The notes under the pieces were generated by a model. That model saw only the letters and a program-made list of their open reading frames with translations. It did no database searches and was not told the origin of the DNA. 64,000 nt of DNA from Metellina segmentata (lineage: Eukaryota; Arthropoda; Arachnida; Araneae; Tetragnathidae), in NCBI GenBank assembly GCA_947359465.1, contig OX375873.1, positions 39,032,437 to 39,096,436 on the forward strand, read 5' to 3'. Shown here piece after piece: positions 32,390-44,667 of this stretch (position 1 is the first letter of the stretch; the number at the start of each line of letters is the position of its first letter). The position numbers were made by a program, and so were the translations under genes.

Positions 32390-33640
32390 CTTACTTAGGC
32401 AAATAAAACTGTTTCTCCCTCCTTTACATTTACTCCCTGTAGACAGTACTCGGCTCCACTGTTCCTGTAACCCAAATGCAGAACTTGACATTTCCCTATA
32501 TTAAATGACATACCCCATTTTACATCCCATTCGGATATCTTATCAAAATCCCCTTGTAAATTCTCTATCTGTAACTTGGTATCCACTGTCCCCCATATGT
32601 TTAAGTCATCTGCAAATATATTGATTCTATTCTTAATCCCCTGACCTATATCATCTATGAAAATTATAAATAAAATTGGTCCCAAAACTGATCCCTGAGG
32701 CACCCCACTTATAACTTGTGTCCACTGTGAATAATTTCCTTTTACCTGCATTCTCTGCTTTCTACCCAATAACCAATTCTTTATCCATATCAATGTTTTC
32801 CTTTGAATCCCCAGTCTTTCTAATTTGAACAGTAATGCCTCATGAGGTACTTTATCAAAAGCCTTTTGAAAATCTATGTACATGATATCTACACTGCTCT
32901 TATTATCCAGCTCCTCAGTAATTTTTTCGTAGAACTTCAAAATGATTGTAGAGCAGGATCTGCCTTTCCTAAACCCATACTGATTATCTGATAACAGTCC
33001 CCCCTCCTCCAAGTATAACATTATATGCTTTTTTTTAACAAATATTCAAATATTTTGCAAATTACTGATGTTAGACTTACTGGTCTATAGTTGCCCGGAT
33101 CACTTTGTATTCCCTTTTTGAAAATTGGAGTTATGTTGGCCAACTTCCAATCCATTGGTACCCAACCCGTGCTATATGTTGAATTAAATATGATGTGAAT
33201 TACGTCCCCCGATTCTTCCGCGCATTCCACTAGTACTCTCGGATAAATATCGTCTGGCCCTGGTGCTTTTGATGGCTTAATTATTTTCAACTGATGTTCT
33301 ATTTCTTCCCTGTTAAGTTTGCATTCTTTAATTATACCCCCTGTAAAGGTTCCATCCTTGGGATCCTTTTTTTAATTTATAGATACCATTGAAAAAACCC
33401 AGAAAAAAGTAATTTAACACGTTTGCCATTCCCACCTCGTCTTGAATTAATTCACCTCCCCTCCCCTCCAACGGGCCCCGTGTAGTACAAAATTTATTTT
33501 TACCACTTGCATATTCAAAAAATTCTTTTGGGTTAATATTTATTTCCCTTGCTAGTTTTTCCTCCATTGACACCTTTTGCTTCCGACTAATATTTTTAAA
33601 CTCTTTTCTAGCTTTCAAAGATTCTGGTTGTATAAAGTTT
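32390..33640 (-). mobile_element. CR1-like non-LTR retrotransposon fragment (reverse transcriptase)
   Basis: Minus-strand reverse-transcriptase core in three frames. Motifs in order: SKAPGPDDIYPRVL, FKKGIQSDPGNYRPVSLTS, NQYGFRKGRSC, YIDFQKAFDKVPHEALL (first catalytic Asp), SGVPQGSVLGPILFI, and FADDLN (catalytic pair, with Phe for the common Tyr). This motif set is typical of CR1/Jockey-type LINEs. Frameshifts lie near 33370 and at a T run at 33029-33036. The endonuclease and C-terminal parts are missing, so the fragment is truncated on both sides. Confidence 0.92.
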
Positions 33641-33970
33641 AGGATTGTTTGTGGGTTTATGGCTCAAGGACCATATTTGGTCAATATGTAAAGTTTAAGG
33701 AATAGTTGTTGGTTGCAATGAAATCTAGAATAGGTTAATCAATGTAAATTTAGTTATAAAATTTGGTTGAATGAACTATCAAAACAGTATTGAAAATTAA
33801 TGTATGCAAAAACAGATAATAATGCCTGATTGGATTTTAATAATTACCCATGGTAGTAGAATGAAAATTCATTACTACATTTTCCAACAGATGGCAGCAC
33901 CAAATTCCGCATTATAATTTCAATGGTTTTGTTTACTTCCTGACAGTTGTATTGAATGCTTCATGCTCAC

Positions 33971-34191
33971 TTACAAAACTTAAGGAACACTATTTTTTTT
34001 GCAAAGATTACAACTCCCAGATGAACAATACAGCCTGATTCGGTTTGAAAAGTACCGTTTCTTGTTATAGTTTTATTTTTACTCACCGGTGCTGTAACTC
34101 TCGACGTACCATTTGTATCATCTTTCCACATCCATGTCGCTTCATTGCAAAGTAACAGCTGAAAACCTTATTGTTCCTTAAGTTTTTGCAC
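33971..34191. repeat. Small foldback element (15-bp inverted repeat)
   Basis: AAAACTTAAGGAACA occurs at about 33975-33989 and as its exact complement at about 34172-34186, about 180 bases apart. This looks like a short MITE; target duplications are not clear. Bases 34200-35850 hold no recognised gene. One slightly GC-richer open stretch (34580-34760) is unassigned. Confidence 0.4.
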
Positions 34192-35849
34192 TGGTGGAAA
34201 AAACTCAAGAAACGAAATACAAATCGAAGGTACATCAAACAATCTAGAATCAGATCAATCATCAATGTTATTATTCGTAGTCGGGCGAACATTATAGGAA
34301 GTATATTGAATTATCTAAAATGTACGACAATGTAAAGCACAACATATCATTCAGTGTATTTGTATTAAGGTAGCCAGATAATTTTTTTAATTGGCAATGT
34401 CCTAGTGCCAAAGAGTTGGAAAGTGGCTGACAAAAAATTTAAAGTAATAAAAATATATCATTGCCCTAATTGCACTAAAAAAATTAATGCTGGGAACATA
34501 ACAAATGTGATACTAATTACTATATTTTACACACTAATTATTTTAATAATATACATTGTCATCCTTTTGAAAATCAAATCCAGTTTCGGACAGAGGGCAG
34601 CACAAGCCGCATTTGTCCCAGATCCCAACAAATTGTCTAGCTTCACTGCTGGCCACATACATCATCCCTTCTTCGACCCAACCCAAGAACTTCACAAACT
34701 TAATGCACATTCTAAAACTGCTGCCCAAGAAGATCTGGAGGGAAGTAATATTTCAGGGTAGGAAATGCATGCTTCGGGGACAAAGGAATTCGGGTCTTTG
34801 GACACATTGGTTACTTATAAAGAGTTTCTTCAAAGTTAACCAGTTCTTAGACAAAGCCTAGTTATCTTGATCAGTTTTGAGAGATGTCACAGAGCACAGT
34901 TCAATTGTTCCGAGAGGTGAATGTTACATTCCGGTTCCGACCAGTTGGGATTTGATCAAGGGATATCGGACGAGTTTGCGTAAATTCTGGGTTTGGGAAT
35001 GGTTGATTTTTAAATAGATGTGAAAGGGAGTCATACGAGTCATCCTACAGAATTTGAGCACTGTCCTACGAGTTTGGGTATAGAAAACCTTTCCCCCTCG
35101 AATTTACCCTCCTTTGTACAATTAGACTTACAGGCGCTAGCACCGCTTGTCTACTGATACTCTTGTTGCTAGGATGGGTGGTCTCTCGTAAGAAAAATTA
35201 TATTTCCCAAGGTCATATACCTGAAATTCATACGACCTTTTCCCCTTGTCTGAGGGTAGAGTTTAAAAAGAAATTGACAGGGAGATCGTGAGTACGATTT
35301 TTCGATTTTGCCCTTGTGACATATCGTACCAGCTCAACTACCTGTTTTCAGGTCGCGTTGCCTATTGAACTGCGAACGATTTTTCTGAAAACAATGTGTT
35401 TTTTAAACTCAGATCAGAACACAAAAACGATTATGATTGCTCTTGAATGTTCCTGAAAAGTAGTTTTAGACTTAATACAGTCATTCCTCTTGATCACTGA
35501 TTTAATGTATTGCTTTCAGTTCCACTAGCATCAATGTTTTCAGTTGATGACCCATTCAAGTTTTGATTTTGGATTTATTTGCTTGTAACACTTTTGCAGT
35601 CATAGAGTGCACGCAACCGTTTTTTCACTCATTGAGTATAGATTGCTTCACAAAATATTGTGATTTTTACTATGAATAATTATTTTCATTCCGCACGGGG
35701 CATTCGATAGTATAGGATGATAATTGGGTGGATTTGAGAAGAAAACGTTTTCCAACGAATCCTGATTTAATCAGCGAGTTAATAGATAGGAATATAAACT
35801 ACCCTGCAATAATGGACCGGACAGCAAGATGTGATGGTATAAAAGAAAT

Positions 35850-36850
35850 AATACATGCTTTAATAAGGGGATGATCTCCCTCGTGCTGTAATTACACTAG
35901 CAACTAGGGATGCGACATCGATGTCGATGTTTTCAAAACATCGATGTTTTTTAAAAGACATCGATGTATTGGGGTCGATGTTTTGGTAACATCGATGTTT
36001 ATACTTGTCGATGTTTTTACGTTGTTGATGTTTTATTTTTAAATGAAAAAAGTAACGTTATAAAATTTTTTTAAATAACCAAGTAGCATAATTTTCATAA
36101 TCAGCAAATTGAACATACTTTTAGACAAAAGTGACCAAGGATGAAGGGTCTGAAAAGTAGGGATGCGACATTGATGTCGATGTTTTATAAACATTGATGT
36201 TTTAGAAAAAAACATCGATGCATTGGAGCCGATGTCGCATCACTAGTTGCTAAACCAGTTTTAAGAAATGGGGAAACAAGTTTAAATGCACTGAATTTTA
36301 AAAACATCGATGTTTTTGGGTCGATATATTATCAACATCGATGTTTTAATTTTGAACATCGATGTTTTGCTATCGATGTCACATCCCTACTAGCAACCCT
36401 TCTGGGCATACTTTCAACAAGGTTTTGATACACAACTATGGGTATTTGTGTCCATTCGTGCTGCAAGAATGTCGCCAGCTCAGCTGTAGATTTCGGACGT
36501 GGTTCCCTGGTCCATAAGCGTCGCTCTAACTCATCCCACAAATGTTCTATGGGGTTTTGGTCGGGAATCTGAGCAGGCTAGGGAAGACGTTTTACATCAT
36601 CCATATCTTGATATCAATGTTTGACAGAGGCTGTAACATGACGTTGTCGTCCTGGAAGTAACATTCGTCCATTCCATAAAATTGCCAGATCGTAAGAAGA
36701 ACCTTATTGTCCAAGTGTTGACGTAGGCGTCGACGTTCAATTTACCAGGAGTACTATGCAAAGGTCCCAGGCCATACCACGAAAAACACCCCCAAACAAG
36801 TAGTCGGACTTTATTCAAATCCGCTGGCGTCCGGTCCCTTGTTGTAGGGT
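35850..36850 (-). mobile_element. Degenerate Tc1 transposon, split by a MITE
   Basis: Minus-strand transposase pieces: VRLLVWGCFSWYGLGPLH with GKLNVDAYVNTW (about 36820-36700), MWDELERRLWTREP (36541), QNLVESMPRRVA (about 36440-36400) and, across the inserted MITE, SVITARG (about 35895-35875). The catalytic Asp/Glu region is frame-broken. The N-terminal half and both terminal repeats are not recognised. Confidence 0.85.
35905..36389. mobile_element. hAT-type MITE rich in CATCGATG
   Basis: The ends are 'tagggatgcgacatcgatgt' on the left and the complement of 'atcgatgtcacatcccta' on the right. It is flanked by a perfect 8-bp duplication CTAGCAAC (35897-35904 and 36390-36397). The 485-bp body is studded with CATCGATG repeats in both orientations, likely subterminal transposase-binding repeats. 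It has no ORF. An 88-bp mini-copy (36158-36245) with the same kind of ends lies inside it. Confidence 0.93.
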
Positions 36851-37764
36851 AGTGTATATAGTTTTTGTATTGTAACTTATGAAACAGACTTTTGAGAGAA
36901 TTAATAGATTGAAAAATCTCCTTTGGAAAAGTTATTTCCTCATCGCGCACACGCACAAACACACACACACTTCATTTCTTAAACGTAAAATAAATATCGT
37001 CTAAAATGTGAACTTGCTCGGATAACTAGGCGGCCGATAATTCTACCACATAAAAACGTCATCGCCATGCGTCCTCTGTGCCATAACTATTCGGTTGTGG
37101 CACTGATAGGCTTACAAAACGCTTGTGAACAATTTTACTTCTTTGCTACAATTCCTTATATACACTTCTTTTACACTCTTGTCATTGTGACGTACTATCG
37201 GCGTCATCTGATGGCTTCCTGTAATTTGGATATTATTCTTGAAGATGTGTTTGATAATTCTACAGGTGAAATTTTTACTTTATAGTTCGACTTCTGTATG
37301 ATTCTGAATTATCCTTAATTTATGGACACGAGTGTATGTAATAGAAAATTTACTCTATTGGAAACGGTATGACTTTTTTTATTTCTCCTATTATAATCTC
37401 TAACAGAATTTATTTGGTAGCTTACTAGAGTTTAATTCAATGCACAATATAAGTATAATTGATAAAATATAAAAATACAAAAAAATTCGATGAAATTTCT
37501 TTTCTTTTATAAAAACTTCAGAAAAATAAAGAGTTCAATAATTATGTACCCTATAGAATCATTATAAAATATATAACTTTTCTTATTGTATCAATAAATT
37601 AAAAGTCTACAATATTCACTAAATGCACGTTTGACTGTAAATGATTTGAAGTGACACAAGATTTCAACATGGATGCGTAATGTTTATATTTTATTGTCTT
37701 GAAGGAATTCCTATAAAGAATTATTCTGGATCCTTTCTCTTTTGTTTCTATAAATAGCATAGAG

Positions 37765-38683
37765 CAGTGGTTCCCAAAGTGTGATCCGCGACTCAGCGAT
37801 AAGGTTTCAGGGGGGTCAGGAGATAATATTTAATACTTACTAGCCGAAATAGAGAACATTCGAATTCAATTTAAATATTCTATTATTTTTTTCCAAGACT
37901 TTCATATACTCTAAAAATTATTACTCAAAGTTTTTTTCATTGCATTTACTGAACGAGTGAAATTTCAGTTGAGATAGTAATCCCAGTAAATGATGATTAT
38001 GTTGTCAAACCTGTCTATAATACGGCTATGACTAAAAACATGTATTTCTACCTTTATGTGTAAAAAGAACGGTAAATACATGCTCAATTAGAGTGAAATA
38101 TTATCCTTTATATTAAAGTCAGTGTACAGTCCGTGCCCGAGCACCCTTGAGACATTGGCAACTTGTGTACGACCCCTTGGAGGGGGGTCGCGAAGAACCC
38201 AACGGGGTGTTTTCGGAAGAAGGAAGCAGAGTGCATAGAATAGGAGAGGTCTTGCGTTGATGTTTTGCTCGTACACAATAGCTCTTATGTAAACTAATAA
38301 TTTAAGTTAAACGTATCCAATTATCTTGAAACTTGTCTGTAACATTTATCACTAACTTGTAAATAAACTTTAATTTTAACTTAATTGCTCCGTTCCTGTT
38401 TATATTCAATAATTCCTTCAACATTCTACAAAATGGCCACGGCATGTTCATCCGAGCACATTCGAAGGAAGTAAGGAAAGGGAGAATTTGACTGTCAGTA
38501 AAACTGCTAATTTTGCGGACGAAATTGTATTTATTCTTTCCACACGTTAACTGGATATTCCTTATTTTATTTGTAGTGGAATTGCAGTCGGGTTAGGATG
38601 GTTTGATGCCTTATTTAATCTTATAAACTCCAAGTAGTTTTGAAAGTGTTAGGTAATGGGACTAAAAAGTTTGGGAATTACTG
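37765..38683. mobile_element. Non-autonomous hAT-like element
   Basis: The left end 'cagtggttcccaaagtg' and the complement of the right end 'aagtttgggaattactg' form an imperfect inverted repeat of the hAT Charlie type (CAGTGGTTCCCAAA). The flanking octamers (GCATAGAG / TCGCAGAG) match at five of eight positions, so the target duplication is decayed. The interior has a GC-rich 'gaccccttggaggggggtcg' hairpin but no transposase. The flanks 36980-37760 and 38690-39870 show no recognised feature. Confidence 0.7.
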
Positions 38684-39879
38684 TCGCAGAGGCTAGAGTC
38701 TCCTTTTGTTTGCTTCAATGGAATCCCAGTTTCTGTATTCTTTTCTTTCGGTTCCCAAGCGTGGTCCGAAACAAAGTCATACTCATGGTTATTCCCAAGG
38801 TCATTCTTAGTGTCATACCCAAGGTTATTGTCTTCCATTCTCTATACCTACGCCAGAAGTAATTTGGAATTATTTCATTTCATTTTTGACTGCTTTATAG
38901 ACCTGCTGTTATAGGCGAAAGTTAAAATGGCCATTCCAGTCTTATTTTTGAGTTCGCGCAAAATTACCCTTCTGCATTTTCGAATTAGAAAAATTTAGTA
39001 CTCTTGAGTCACAAGTTTTAAGATTGTTGAATGATTTGGGGGCGTATGTTTATAGCATTGCTAATCATCGGCTCTATTTTTTGAGTTGTTGACTTCGCTT
39101 ATCGTTACTGAATGATTAGAGTTGTTTAAATTGAGAATTGTTGTAGATATTAAATATAGGACATGTCCATCGTTGGTATATTTTGTCAAATGGTAAAAAC
39201 TTGTGGTTTTAGCATTTGGAAAAAAAATATACCCTTTAGAATATTTTAGCTTGAAATAAGCCAATGTCGGGATTCAAAAACAAGAATCTTAATACCCAAA
39301 CATCCAAAATAATTCGTAATAGTAGTTAGTCAATAAATAAAAAAAGTATCAAGTATTTTTTATATTAATTTGGTATTGATGTTGAATTTAAGAATGAGAT
39401 CAATTACCACAATGTAATAAATATTGAAGTATCTGATAATAATGTCAGATCTTTTGTCCAGGATAGTTCAAACATTTTATTATCTGATGGCGTTAAATCT
39501 AGTTTCCCATTTAGATCTCTCATTTCACAGTTCATTAGTATTTTTAGAGACTTAAACCTTCTCTTTAATGCTTTTTCATATGCTCATTCTGTTTCAACAT
39601 GGAGGGTTTAAATGTATAAATAAAAATAATTACCTTAATGTTTACTTGATTTCATCTGATTTTCACTCACCGCGTTACAAGTTACTCAATATGTCATTTT
39701 TCCGTTGCGAATAAACGAAACACAATTCTTTTTTATAAAAATCCTTGCGTATGACAATCTTTTTTAATTATATTTTTAATTGGTTGTGAGCACTATGTAA
39801 AATCAATTGATTTTGTGTTCTCCTATATATACCAGAATTTCATATCAGAATTTGCGCAGCAAGCAAGTCTTTATTTCGT

Positions 39880-40030
39880 GTGTTGGTTTGCGAAGCCAAA
39901 ACACATTCAAACCTGGCTCTTGCGAAAGGATATTTGTGTTGGGAAGCAAATCAAATCAAATGGGATTGCGTAGCAATCACCGGGGGTTGGCGAGCGTTAA
40001 CAAGCAGGGGGTGGAGCACCCTATTATAAG
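39880..40030 (+). repeat. GC-rich hairpin-cluster repeat, copy 3
   Basis: Starts with gtgttggtttgcgaagc, identical to copy 2, has the hairpin GATTGC-gta-GCAATC (39964-39978), then 'gttggcgagcgtt' and 'caagcagggggtgga'. Bases 40040-40640 after it hold no recognised gene; an open minus-strand frame there has hydrophobic stretches but no start codon. Confidence 0.55.
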
Positions 40031-40662
40031 GCACATCCATTGACTGGACGACTTGCTTGAAAGAAAAAGGGGTGAGTTGGTCTTATTTTGTCCATGCTTT
40101 GGAAATTGTATAATTCATAAACATATTAATAACTCGATAAACGCAGAAAAAAAACACGTGCTCTGAAAATAATGTGAAATAGTAATTCACCTACTTGAAT
40201 AACTTTGTCATATTGCCAAAAAATCTCCATCCAAAAATGTACATATTGCAAATACTAATGTGAATGATGTGTTACTATATATAAGTTCCAATGTAAAAGA
40301 TAGTGCTAGTAAAAATATTGTTAAAATTACTTTTTCTGATGTCTTCAGATTAAAAAAACAAAACGGCTAGGCCTATAAATGTATCCTCTACGAAATCCAT
40401 TGTTGAGGAAACAACTGTCAACAGATTTGATTGCCAATCATAGATATGGATTCCGTAAATGAAACTTGCGAGGCAGCAGCAGAGGATCCCCATCCCTATT
40501 GAAATTGCCATCATAGATTGTTTCAGTATTATGCTCAAATAACTAAAGGAATCCTTCCCTGGCATCAAAGCCACTCACGCTCTCATGGAAATACCTTAAA
40601 GTATTCCCTCAATTCTAGGATTCCCACAGATCCATAACTAGTTTCCACAACGAGAAAAATCT

Positions 40663-41052
40663 GTATTCGGCGGAGTCTGCAATTCTGATGATTGTGAGAT
40701 CGGCGTTTCGACCTGGCTAAAGACCGTCGTGTTCACTAATGGTGACTGGGGCACGTTAAATAGGTCGTGGTCACAAAGTCCCCTATGTTCCCATACCAAA
40801 TCAATACCTCTGGGGGTATCTGATCAGAGGGTTATCGGCCTCTGATTGGTATCTAAATTACGATATGTGCGAGTGAATGGATGTATGAAAGGGACCTTCC
40901 TGTAAAACGGATGTGTCATGTATGCCGAGCAAAGTCGGACTTCCTCCCAATGGGGCTTAATAACATGGAAGGCGCACCCCCTCGCCTCTTGCCGTCTTCG
41001 ACGGGCCTGGCACTACTCTGGTCTGCCAGTGTAGGCATTAGAAACAACAACA
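40663..41052 (+). mobile_element. tRNA-derived SINE, family B, (AAC)n tail
   Basis: Flanked by a perfect 16-bp duplication ACAACGAGAAAAATCT (40647-40662 and 41053-41068). The 5' head has a B-box-like 'ggcgtttcgacctgg', followed by 'ctaaagaccgtcgtgttcac', a start shared with family A, then an unrelated body. It ends in 'aaacaacaacaac'. The long duplication and simple-repeat tail show LINE-assisted target-primed insertion. About 390 bp. Confidence 0.92.
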
Positions 41053-41104
41053 ACAACGAGAAAAATCTCGAATTTGTTCTTTTGAATAGTGTTGTTACTA
41101 ATCC

Positions 41105-42400
41105 TTCACTGTCTAGCGTCAGCTAGACATCGTCTGACCATAGAGACCTGACCATACACCCTTAAATAATCCAGGCCCAGCAAAGGATCCGTCTCAAAAG
41201 TCTCCCTAGATAAGCGTAGGCAAGTGAGGATGTGCTCTGGAGACGCACTCTCCACTCCACACTTTGCGCAGACCGGAAAAACTTTGACACCGTGGCTATA
41301 GGAGCAACTCCTCAAGTGACCGCTAGCAAATCTAGACAATGCTGTCTGGTCGGCCCTATCACAGGCAAGGCGAATGGAGCCACCAGGACTGCTCCGCCTA
41401 TACCAACCATGGGATGGAGGGACCCTCCACTTCTTTAAATCTTTGATTTTCTTGATGCTCGTCAAATGTTAAGGAGGTAACTGAACTCAAAGGTTCAGCC
41501 GAACCCTGCTTCGCCAAATCATCAGCAACCTCATTTCCATACATTTCTACGTGGGAGGGCATCCATTGGAAGTGCACTTCATGATCGAGGCCTATATGTC
41601 TAAGTAATTTCAGTATATAGATGCTAGTACGGTCTCCCACGTTATTCCAGTCTTTCAAGTGCCGAATTGAACTTCTACTATCTGATAATATCCATACCGC
41701 TCCAAAATTGACTTCTTTCAAAATGGCCTCAAGTCCGGTCTCTAAAGCCAACATTTCACTTCTAAACACCGAGCAATTATCCGGGTTTCGCATTTCAATT
41801 TTTCTGACTTCTCTAGGAGTTTTAATATAAATCTCACTCCCGGATTGGTTTTCATCATTTTTTCCCTGTCCGTGTAAATCTGAATATCTACTCCAGGGAT
41901 TTCGTCGATTATCTAAAGTGCCATCTGCTTCATTAGAGCCGGAACTACATAAGCTTTGTTTACGGATTGATGTAGTTCTGTATGAAAGAATACTCCCTCC
42001 GATGGATCAATACAATTTTTCAGGGAGTGACCTTCAACCCTCCGGCTGATTAAATTCAGCTCCGTAGCCTGGCTCATACGACTGTTTTTCTTTAATCTTT
42101 GGTTACTCTTCCACCCTCCTAGATAATCCAAGGTACGATTGTGAGAGCCATAGCTTATAAGTTTATTAAAATATTTCTCCAAGCTAGCTTCTCCTCCGAA
42201 TCTCAGTGGCTGTAAGTCTGCCTCATACAACACTATTTCATTAGGACAACTATTTTTCAAACCTGTGATTATGCGAGCCGCGATCAATTCCACTCTTTCT
42301 TATTTCTGTAAGTTGGATTTTGAAGCGCAAAAATATACAGGTAGTGCGTAATTTACCTTCCAACCTCCGTTGAATAGTAAAAACGACAAGCCCATAATGA
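41105..42400 (-). mobile_element. Non-LTR retrotransposon 3' part with RNase H
   Basis: On the minus strand, 42300-41913 reads as the region after the reverse transcriptase (ELIAARIITGLKNSCPNE, ADLQPLRFGG). 41880-41398 carries an RNase H domain: IYTD, SEMLALETGLEAIL (Glu), ILSDSRSSI (Asp), FQWMPSHVEMYGNEVADD (final Asp). A frameshift near 41430 then leads to a C-terminal CAKCGVESASPEHILTC zinc-knuckle-like end. RNase H after RT suits the I/R1-type LINE clades. The RT core is missing and frames are broken, so it is inactive. Confidence 0.85.
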
Positions 42401-43014
42401 AAACCATTAAATCTAACATTCTACACCTATCCCAAAGATTTCACAACAACCTAGTAAATATCAACAATCCGACTATCCATAACGTGTAAGATTACACCCA
42501 CAACAACAACCACACAAATAAAAAATCTATTGGCATCATCCACAGACAAAGCATAACTGCTGTAAATTCACACATCCACTGAGAATTAATTGACACATGT
42601 TTTATTTACCCAACCAGCGCCATCTATGAAGGGGAACCGGAACTTTCCGAGCCAGAGAAAAGAATATAACAAAAGAGCAGCACCTACAGTCCTCTAGAGC
42701 TCCTGAGCCTAGAGAAAGATAAGAGCCCATAAACAGCTGATGGGCACCCCTCAGCAAAGGGAATGAAGACCGTTACACCTCCCCCACTCACCCACTTCTC
42801 CTCCTCTCCTTGTACATATTTGTATATATTGTGTGATATCACTATAAACTCAAGAGCATTTTCCATTCCTGATCAACTCCTCCTGTATACTAGTATATGT
42901 TTAATTATTATGCTTAAATAGTAGATAAGGGATTAAAGCCACTTCGGGGCTAGGTTCGCAATTAATTATCCTAGATTGTATTCCCAAGCGCCACGGTAGA
43001 AGAACTGCTAGTCT

Positions 43015-43245
43015 TCTACAAAGGGGGCTGGGGCATTTTTAATCTGCCATGGCCTTAAATGTTCTCACGTTGGCGTGGTGTGGAACTTTGGAGAGTGGGG
43101 TGCCAACTCAGTTGGTACCTCGTCATCTGACCCTGGTTCAAAATCACGTGGTGGTGTTCAGGGATCTTTCCCTTCGGGTTTGATCCTGGACCGTTGCAAA
43201 TAGCCCGTTGTGTTGTTCTAGTGTAACGTTAATTAAATACCTATC
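43015..43245 (+). mobile_element. SINE family A copy
   Basis: Shares 'acaaagggggctgg', 'ctcacgttggcgtggtg', 'cgtcatctgaccctggttca', 'gggatctttcccttcgg' and 'tagcccgttgtgttgttcta' with family A. The tRNA-like head is lost or unrecognisable. Bases 42400-43010 before it show no recognised feature. Confidence 0.8.
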
Positions 43246-43471
43246 AGTCCACTCAATGTTTTCCAGTCTTTTCGGAGATTAGGGATGTATATTTTCTAGG
43301 GCTCGTTTGCGAATATTTCTATGTTGTCCAGTCTATGCATATGATGAAGCTGTCTGCTTGTTTTTGGTTTTGAGAAGTTTTAGATGGTATTATAGTATTT
43401 AACCGTGAAAGAGGAATGTTTTGTGCATTAGGTCTTGGAAAAACCTTTTCTTTTACGTGATTCAGACTTCC

Positions 43472-43555
43472 GAAATCTTTCCCTTCGGGATTGATCACGG
43501 AGTGTCGCCAAAACCCTCCGTGTTGTTCCAGCACGACATTAATTAATTATCTACT
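43472..43555 (+). mobile_element. SINE family A tail fragment
   Basis: Only the 3' part: 'atctttcccttcgggattga', 'gtgttgttccagcacgac', 'attaattatctac'. It sits tail-to-tail with the fragment at 43590-43715. Confidence 0.65.
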
Positions 43556-43589
43556 TTTCTTTACACTTTGCGATCAATACAATTTTTCG

Positions 43590-43715
43590 GTTGGTACTTA
43601 ATCAACATCGCACTGGGGAAACACAACGGCTATTGGCAGCTGTCCGGGATCAATTCGCATGATAAAGGTCCAAGAACAAAGTCTCGTAATTTTGAACCAC
43701 GGTCAGATGTACAAT
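43590..43715 (-). mobile_element. SINE family A tail fragment, inverted
   Basis: Reverse-oriented 3' part: 'atcaacatcgcactgggg', 'cgggatcaattcgc', 'gaaccacggtcagatg'. No tRNA head. The interval 43716-44665 shows no recognised feature. Confidence 0.65.
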
Positions 43716-44667
43716 CTTAGGTGGAAAACTAATGAAACAGCCATCCAGTGTTTTCTTGTAATGTTTTAAAAAGTTGTAACCCCACAGCGCGACTTCAATA
43801 CAAGATAAATTGTGCATTGCTTATATGTTAACTACATATTTGCTCAAGACTAGATTGGAGTGCGGAACCTGTGACTTTCTTTGTCTTGAAGTGCGATATT
43901 TTGACTGAAACCAAATGTTACAGGCTATATCCTTTAATTTTTATAAGTGCATTTTTATTTGCCTTTTATGTTTTGATTTAACTTTATTTCAACCCAAACA
44001 CCCTTTAAACACCAGATAATAAAATACATTTCAAAGAAATAATCCCCCTCACTGATCGTGCTGTCAGGTAACAACACTAGTAAACCATAATGGGTAATTC
44101 TTGAACCAACACCTTAGAACTCAGAGTGACAGCGAGAAGACGAATTGCTCGCAGGCCAATTCCTTCCGATTTGACGTCAAAAGTTTTCTTTTTACCGTAA
44201 AGAAAGACACAAAGACCTTCACTTTTCTTGTTTCTACTACAACCCAAACTTCAAATCATTTGCGGTTTTGGAGTCGAAATATCAAAAGCTTGGAACCTCC
44301 CACTAGAAAGAAAGTTGTGTAGTAAAGCGTTTTTCCACTACATTCTGTGTTGTGGCCTTAATGTGTCTTTGTGTCACTTTATCACGTGAGGGTGACATTT
44401 CCGACTATGCTTTCCAATGTAATTATCGTTCCTAACGATGTTCTCTGCCTCCCCTCCAAGTGTGTACACGAATTTACGGGACACCCTGTATATTGGGACT
44501 TCCCACCATCCCTCATCATTTATCACTCCTCTCATCATTTATCACTCCTCGCATAACATATTTATAAAATGTGTACTGTTAAAAGTTTCTGTCGCAACAT
44601 TTCGTGTCAGCAATTCCTTGTTCTATTACTTATTACGTTTTGTATTACTAATTACTAACTCATAATA

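Noticed and set aside
40350..40574. Minus-strand ORF with hydrophobic stretches (possible membrane protein)
   Set aside because: No ATG start, no splice context and no recognisable family; AT-rich hydrophobic frames are expected by chance.
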